A stretch of 36,422 nucleotides of DNA from an uncultured Oscillospiraceae bacterium. Its GTDB lineage: Bacteria > Bacillota > Clostridia > Oscillospirales > Oscillospiraceae. The stretch covers positions 1-36,422 of the forward strand of contig CANRHK010000003.1 in assembly GCA_947630395.1 (NCBI GenBank), in the 5' to 3' direction. Position numbers and translations under genes: made by a program. This document shows positions 32,010 to 36,422 of the stretch, piece after piece. The notes under the pieces are model-generated. The model worked only from the letters and a program-made list of their open reading frames with translations, searched no databases and had not been told where the DNA came from. Position 1 is the stretch's first letter, and each line of letters opens with the position of its first letter.

Positions 32010-32039
32010 TTGTCACATTGCACAAAGATATTGTAAAAT
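32010..32039 (+). promoter_or_regulatory. Sigma-A promoter for the importer operon
   Basis: TTGTCA (32010-32015), an 18-base spacer and TAAAAT (32034-32039) precede the membrane protein gene by about 105 bases. Confidence 0.65.
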
Positions 32040-32060
32040 TTTTGTAACATACAGGAGACC

Positions 32061-32116
32061 GGGCGGGAGACCGCCCCAGCGCGTACGCGCTGTTTGTTTT
32101 ATTTCACAAAACAAAC
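32061..32116 (+). other. Structured 5' leader of the importer operon
   Basis: Three stems follow each other in the predicted transcript: GGGCGG-GAGA-CCGCCC with a GNRA-type tetraloop, the near-palindrome AGCGCGTACGCGCT, and GTTTGTTTT-ATTTCAC-AAAACAAAC. Two TGTACA copies follow at 32122 and 32131. I do not recognise a known riboswitch. Confidence 0.45.
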
Positions 32117-32144
32117 GTCCCTGTACAACCTGTACAAAGAGTGA

Positions 32145-32711
32145 ATGATGAAGAAACAGCGCACATGGAAGGAATACCGGGCCATTGATCTGGCGCTGAT
32201 GGCGCTGATGCTGGCGGTGTTTGAATATCTCATCATCAACGCGGCTAATTTCTGGTTTCCGGATCAGCTCTATACGGTGTCCCTAGCGGCGGCCGTCACA
32301 TCCATAGTGTACATGCGCTGGGGCGCGTGGGGCGGCATTCACGCGGTGGAGGCGGGCGCCATTTATTGCCTCTTCGCCGGGGGCAGCCCGAAGCAGTATG
32401 TCATCTACTGCGCGGGCAATCTGCTCTCCATGGCCGCCCTTTTTCTGCTGAAAGCGGCGGGGAAGGAGAGGGTGCGCACGGGGAACCTGGCGCTGGTGTT
32501 TCCCCTCCTGGTGCAGCTTCTGATGCACGCCGGGAGGGCGGCGCTGGCGGCGGCGTTGCGCGCCGGAGGAGGGAGCGTCCTGGGGTTCTTTACCACGGAC
32601 AGCCTCTCCTACTTATTTACTTTCGTGATCATCTGGATAGCGCGTAAGCTGGACGGTGTCTATGAGGATCAAAAACATTACCTGCTCCGCGTCAACGCGG
32701 AGGAGGAATAA
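32145..32711 (+). CDS. Small integral membrane protein upstream of an oligosaccharide importer
   Basis: This 188-residue protein has about five to six hydrophobic segments (for example LALMALMLAVFEYLIINAA near 16 and FTFVIIWIARKLD near 160). The layout and the segment MRWGAWGGIHAVEAGAIYCLFAGG recall ECF transporter S components, but I cannot place it firmly. It is co-directional with the LplBC-type permeases, ending 15 bases before the first. The ATG at 32145 is followed at once by another ATG at 32148; the ribosome binding site is weak for both. It may bind a small substrate, or act as an accessory to the importer. Confidence 0.65.
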   Translation: MMKKQRTWKEYRAIDLALMALMLAVFEYLIINAANFWFPDQLYTVSLAAAVTSIVYMRWGAWGGIHAVEAGAIYCLFAGGSPKQYVIYCAGNLLSMAALFLLKAAGKERVRTGNLALVFPLLVQLLMHAGRAALAAALRAGGGSVLGFFTTDSLSYLFTFVIIWIARKLDGVYEDQKHYLLRVNAEEE

Positions 32712-32726
32712 AAAAGGAGGTAAACT

Positions 32727-33782
32727 ATGAAAGTTAGGGCAACGGATTTCCTCGAGTACGATAAAGCAAAAGGCGTCTACCGAGTAAGTCCGGAGCAGGC
32801 GGTTCGGGATGATGTGGAAAAGCACTACTGGCGCCACGTCGGACTGACCATCATGAAGGACTGGCGATTGTATCTTATGCTGGTTCCCATGCTGCTGGTC
32901 TTCTTCCTGTGGCGATACTTACCGATGTACGAGCTCCTGAGCTGCTTCAAGGTGGCCGACGTGGTCAAGCCGGTCTCCCAGCAGTTCTTTTCCGGCTTCT
33001 CGTACTTCAAACGGCTGCTGTTTGCCGGGGATCAGCTCTCCGTGGACTTCTGGAGGGCGCTGCGCAACACCTTTATCCTCAGCTTCTACGGCCTCTGCTT
33101 CGGCTTCCCTATCCCCATCATTCTGGCGCTGTTCTTCAACGAGATCCGGTCCAACATTGCTCGAAGCTTCTATCAGGTACTCACCTATCTGCCCAAGTTC
33201 ATGTCCACCGTCGTTATGACCTCCCTGGTGACCATGCTGGTCAAGCAGGGCTCTCTGGTTTCCGGTATGGGTATCGTAAGCCAGGCGCTGCAAGCCGTGG
33301 GTTTCATCAGCAGCGATGTGGCAAACGCGGGCCTGCTCAACAATCCGGCTTTCTTCCGTTCCATCTATCAGATCAGCGGCATCTGGGAGGGCGCGGGCTA
33401 TGACAGCATCGTGTTCTTCGCGGCCATCATCGCCATCTCTCCCACCAGCTATGAGGCCGCTCAGATCGACGGCGCGGACAAGTGGGCGCAGATGCGCTAC
33501 GTGGTGCTGCCCAGCATCCTGTCCACCATCGTCATCATGCTTATCAACCGCATCGGCTCCCTGCTGAACATCGGCTATGAGAAGGTGCTGCTGCTCTACA
33601 ACACCAACACCTACGTCACCGCCGATGTGGTCTCCACCTTCGCCTACCGCAACGGCATGGCCGGCAGCGCGGGCAACGGCCTGTCGGCCGCGGCGGAGAT
33701 GATGAACAACGTCATCGGCATGATACTGGTCATCGGCGCCAACACCATCGCCCGCAAGGCTACGGATACGTCGCTGTATTAA
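32727..33782 (+). CDS. lplB: LplB-type oligosaccharide ABC importer permease
   Basis: This 351-residue membrane protein has a soluble N-terminal extension of about 45 residues, six membrane helices and the ATPase-contact EAA motif in EAAQIDGADKWAQMRYVVLPSI. The type is that of LplB/YteP permeases for aldouronates or rhamnogalacturonan fragments. A perfect AAGGAGG precedes the ATG. No ATPase gene is in the operon; such systems usually share an MsmX-like ATPase encoded elsewhere. The neighbouring pectinesterase suggests a pectin oligosaccharide. The symbol marks the family, not the substrate. Confidence 0.87.
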   Translation: MKVRATDFLEYDKAKGVYRVSPEQAVRDDVEKHYWRHVGLTIMKDWRLYLMLVPMLLVFFLWRYLPMYELLSCFKVADVVKPVSQQFFSGFSYFKRLLFAGDQLSVDFWRALRNTFILSFYGLCFGFPIPIILALFFNEIRSNIARSFYQVLTYLPKFMSTVVMTSLVTMLVKQGSLVSGMGIVSQALQAVGFISSDVANAGLLNNPAFFRSIYQISGIWEGAGYDSIVFFAAIIAISPTSYEAAQIDGADKWAQMRYVVLPSILSTIVIMLINRIGSLLNIGYEKVLLLYNTNTYVTADVVSTFAYRNGMAGSAGNGLSAAAEMMNNVIGMILVIGANTIARKATDTSLY

Positions 33783-33794
33783 TAGGAGGGTGCC

Positions 33795-34685
33795 ATGAAG
33801 AGAAAACTTGAAATCTCGGAATTGATCTTCAAGATCATCAGCTACACCCTGCTGACTGTGTTTGCCCTGGCCTGCCTCTACCCCTTTGTCTACGCGGTCT
33901 CCGCGGCCATCAGCGGCAGGCAGCCCGTGGAGTACAACACCATCATCCTGTTCCCCAAGGAGATCCAGTTCCAGGCCTTCGCCCGGATGTTCTCGGACAA
34001 CACCTTCTGGAACGCCTACTCCAACACCCTGTTCATCACCCTGTACGGCACCCTGTGGGCCATGCTGACGTCCATCCTGGGCGCCTACGCCCTCAGTAAG
34101 AAGCGGCTGCTGTTCCGGAAGACCTTCAATTTCTTCCTGGTCTTCACCATGTGGTTCGCCGCCGGCATCGTGCCCCAGTATTTGAACTACCTGGCCACCC
34201 AGCGGGTGTTCAACTCCGTGGGCATCACGGACGACAAGTGGCTGGTGGTCATCGCCATGGGTATGGCGGCCATGAACATTATCCTGCTGCGCAACGCCTT
34301 TGAGGGCGTGCCCAGCGAGGTGGAGGAGGCGGCCATCGTGGACGGCGCCACGGAGATGCAGGTCCTGACCAAGGTCCACATCCCCATGAGCCAGTCCACC
34401 ATCGCCACCGTGGCCCTGTTCTTCGCCATCTCCCGCTGGAACGGCTACTTCTGGGCCCGGCAGATGATCTCCAACCCCAACGAGCAGCCTTTGCAGGTCT
34501 TCATCCGTCTGCAGCTGGAGCAGTTCACCGACGCCGAGCAGATGGCGGGCTGGAATTTTCCCTACGCCTCCGACTCCGTCATCTACGCCCTCATCGTCTG
34601 CTCCATCGTGCCCATCCTGGTGATCTACCCCTTCATCCAGAAGTACTTCGCCAAGGGCACCAACGTGGGCGGCGTGAAGGAGTAA
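33795..34685 (+). CDS. lplC: LplC/YtcP-type oligosaccharide ABC importer permease
   Basis: This 296-residue permease has six membrane helices and the EAA motif EEAAIVDGATEMQVLTKVHIPM. It pairs with the LplB-type protein encoded 12 bases upstream and resembles LplC/YtcP carbohydrate permeases. AGGAGG precedes its ATG. A 91-base gap with a small CCGGGC-GCG-GCCCGG stem separates it from the binding-protein gene, which commonly needs a higher translation level. Confidence 0.88.
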   Translation: MKRKLEISELIFKIISYTLLTVFALACLYPFVYAVSAAISGRQPVEYNTIILFPKEIQFQAFARMFSDNTFWNAYSNTLFITLYGTLWAMLTSILGAYALSKKRLLFRKTFNFFLVFTMWFAAGIVPQYLNYLATQRVFNSVGITDDKWLVVIAMGMAAMNIILLRNAFEGVPSEVEEAAIVDGATEMQVLTKVHIPMSQSTIATVALFFAISRWNGYFWARQMISNPNEQPLQVFIRLQLEQFTDAEQMAGWNFPYASDSVIYALIVCSIVPILVIYPFIQKYFAKGTNVGGVKE

Positions 34686-34776
34686 TTCCCCGGCAGATTG
34701 ACAGCTTGTTTCTTCTCCGGGCGCGGCCCGGTAAGCGAGGCCCTATTCATTCAACATTATATTTAAGGAGGACACT

Positions 34777-36422
34777 ATGAAGAAGTTTAAATCTCTGATC
34801 GCGATCCTTCTGGTGATCGTGATGTCCACCGCGCTCCTGGCCGGCTGCGGCCCCAAGATCCCCACCGGCAACAACGGCGGCGGAAGCTCCGACAACGGCG
34901 GCGGCAACAACGGCGGCGGCGGTGACGACGGCGGCAATCAGGGTGACGGCTCCACCGTCCATGAGAAGTACGCCGCGGGCACCGTGATCCGCATGGGCGC
35001 CGGCTACAACAACGCCAACACGGGCATCTCCTTTGACGCCGGCACCGCCGGCGACGGCATCACCCTGGCCGACGGCAAGACCTACCTCACCGGCGATCTG
35101 AAGCCCACCTGGGCCAAGCTGGAGGAGATCCTGGGCGTCAAGTTCGAGGACAAGTACCAGGGCAACAGCGCCGCCGACGAGTTCAACTACTGGAAAGAGC
35201 GCATGGACCAGGTGGACATTGTCAGCGGCACCGCCGCCCTGCTGAGCGAGAACGGCACCGCCGGCAACCTGGTGAACATCGGCCAGTATCTGGACCAGAT
35301 GCCCAACCTGAAGGCCTATCTGGACGCCAACCCCATCGTCCTGCTGTCCATCGTCAGCGACACCGACACCGGCGCTATCTACTACAGCCCCTACTTTGAC
35401 GGCGTCAACGACATCGAGCGTATGCCCCTGATGCGCACCGACTGGGTCGAGAAGCTGCTCAACGGCGACGGCGCCTTTGCGGCCGCCTCCAGCGACAACA
35501 CCGCCGCCCCCGCCTATCAGCCCTACATGCCCACCTCCGGCACCGTGGAGGTCGACGTGGTGAAGGCCGACGGCTCCGGCACCGAGAAGGTCACCAAGGA
35601 CTACAGCAAGTACGGCAACATCATTGAGAAGATGAACGCCGCCGGCTCCATGAGCGGCGTGGACGCTGTCAACATGCTCCGCGACTACATCGACGCCACC
35701 TATGACGGCTACTACGGCACCAACCGCGCCGACCTCTTCATCGGCCAGAACGCCGCCTGGGACGCCGACGAGCTGGTGGCTCTGCTGCGTTGCGTGGTGG
35801 CCAACTCCGCCACCCTGAACGCCAGCGGCGCCAAGGTCCAGGGTCTCTTCTCCCGTGAGGAGAACAATAACAGCCGCCGCATGGATATGATCCGTCTGGC
35901 CGGCACCCTCTTCGGCGTCCGCGGCGTGGAGGGCCGCAGCGACTGGATGTATGTGGACACCGACGGCAAGCTGGCTGACTCCCGCATGGATAGCGAGCTC
36001 TACGACGCCATGGCCAAGATGCATACCCTGGTGGAGGAGGGCCTCATCTCCGAGTCCTTCCTGAAGAAGGAGGAGACCAAGTCCGAGCAGTACATCCAGG
36101 ACGACTTCGGCTTCATGTCCTATGACTACAACCAGACCCAGACCATCTTCAACGAGGACGGCAAACTGAGCGACGGCGAGGTCTACCGCGCCGTGATGAT
36201 CCCCGTGGCCCACTGGTATGACGGCTCCAGCGCCGACGGCGTGTACATGCGCTTCACCGAGTCCTGGCGCTCCGTCAAGACCGACGGCTGGGGCATCTCC
36301 GCCAAGGGCGTGGCCGGCGATGACAATAAGCTGTACGCGGCCCTGTCCCTCATCGACTACGCCTTCTCCCCCGAGGGCCAGATCCTCATGAGCTACGGCC
36401 CCGACGCGTTCATCAAGACCAA
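34777..36422 (+). CDS. Extracellular oligosaccharide-binding lipoprotein (partial, runs off window)
   Basis: The ORF track does not list this gene because it is open at the window end. It starts at the ATG at 34777 behind AAGGAGG, and 548 residues are present. A lipoprotein signal (LLAGC, Cys24) is followed by a Gly/Asn/Asp tether (about 30-58) and a family 1-type solute-binding domain of the large LplA-like kind; features include FGVRGVEGRSDWMYVDTDGK and DYAFSPEGQILMSYG near the visible end. It should capture the oligosaccharide for the LplBC-type permeases. The minus-strand ORF of 488 residues over it is a shadow. Confidence 0.88.
   Translation, partial: MKKFKSLIAILLVIVMSTALLAGCGPKIPTGNNGGGSSDNGGGNNGGGGDDGGNQGDGSTVHEKYAAGTVIRMGAGYNNANTGISFDAGTAGDGITLADGKTYLTGDLKPTWAKLEEILGVKFEDKYQGNSAADEFNYWKERMDQVDIVSGTAALLSENGTAGNLVNIGQYLDQMPNLKAYLDANPIVLLSIVSDTDTGAIYYSPYFDGVNDIERMPLMRTDWVEKLLNGDGAFAAASSDNTAAPAYQPYMPTSGTVEVDVVKADGSGTEKVTKDYSKYGNIIEKMNAAGSMSGVDAVNMLRDYIDATYDGYYGTNRADLFIGQNAAWDADELVALLRCVVANSATLNASGAKVQGLFSREENNNSRRMDMIRLAGTLFGVRGVEGRSDWMYVDTDGKLADSRMDSELYDAMAKMHTLVEEGLISESFLKKEETKSEQYIQDDFGFMSYDYNQTQTIFNEDGKLSDGEVYRAVMIPVAHWYDGSSADGVYMRFTESWRSVKTDGWGISAKGVAGDDNKLYAALSLIDYAFSPEGQILMSYGPDAFIKT

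Overview
The window looks like chromosomal DNA of a GC-rich, anaerobic, gut-type Firmicute. An Oscillospiraceae/Ruminococcaceae relative (Flavonifractor/Lawsonibacter-like) is my best guess. The basis is strong GGAGG-type ribosome binding sites, sigma-A promoters of the TTGACA-17-TATAAT type, gly/asn-rich lipoprotein linkers, oxygen-sensitive corrinoid chemistry and a vanG-type cluster. No tRNA, rRNA, CRISPR array, transposase or integrase was seen. The high third-position GC makes very long antisense ORFs (up to 1320 codons), and these are artefacts.

Layout, left to right. (1) 81-2471 (-): a three-gene ABC-2 exporter with a good promoter and a long leader, divergent from (2) 2769-4616 (+), an amylosucrase-type GH13 enzyme. 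(3) 4710-11036 (-): a six-gene dlt-like operon (transglutaminase-like protein, adenylation enzyme, carrier protein, MBOAT acyltransferase, SGNH-like protein, lipoprotein). It resembles D-alanylation of cell-envelope polymers but has altered key residues. (4) 11354-14225 (-): a BtuFCD-type importer behind a cobalamin riboswitch. (5) 14612-18960 (-): a vanG-like cluster vanR-orf-vanS-vanW-vanG that lacks vanXY, vanT and vanY, with a VanR-box-like tandem repeat and a terminator-like hairpin in front of vanW. (6) 19105-23335 (-): a thiamine salvage operon thiM-thiE-HAD-thiD-cytX behind a TPP riboswitch. (7) 23694-25961 (+): an aldo/keto reductase with Fe-S clusters, a GNAT acetyltransferase and a manganese catalase. 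(8) 26033-30699 (-): a corrinoid methyl-transfer operon (UroD-family methyltransferase, corrinoid protein, pterin methyltransferase, ASKHA activator, DUF2284). (9) 30962-31816 (-): a pectin methylesterase without a signal peptide, divergent from (10) 32145-36422 (+), a membrane protein and an LplBC-type oligosaccharide ABC importer whose binding protein runs off the window.

How the parts may work together: regions 8-10 can be read as a pectin locus. Methyl-esterified oligogalacturonides would be imported and de-esterified inside the cell, and the released methanol (or other methyl groups) passed through a corrinoid protein to tetrahydrofolate. The B12-regulated importer in region 4 would supply the corrinoid. 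Regions 3 and 5 both alter the cell envelope: one probably esterifies a surface polymer with an amino acid, and the other makes a modified peptidoglycan precursor depsipeptide/dipeptide. These links are inferences from gene content. The gene identities themselves rest on motifs quoted in each entry.
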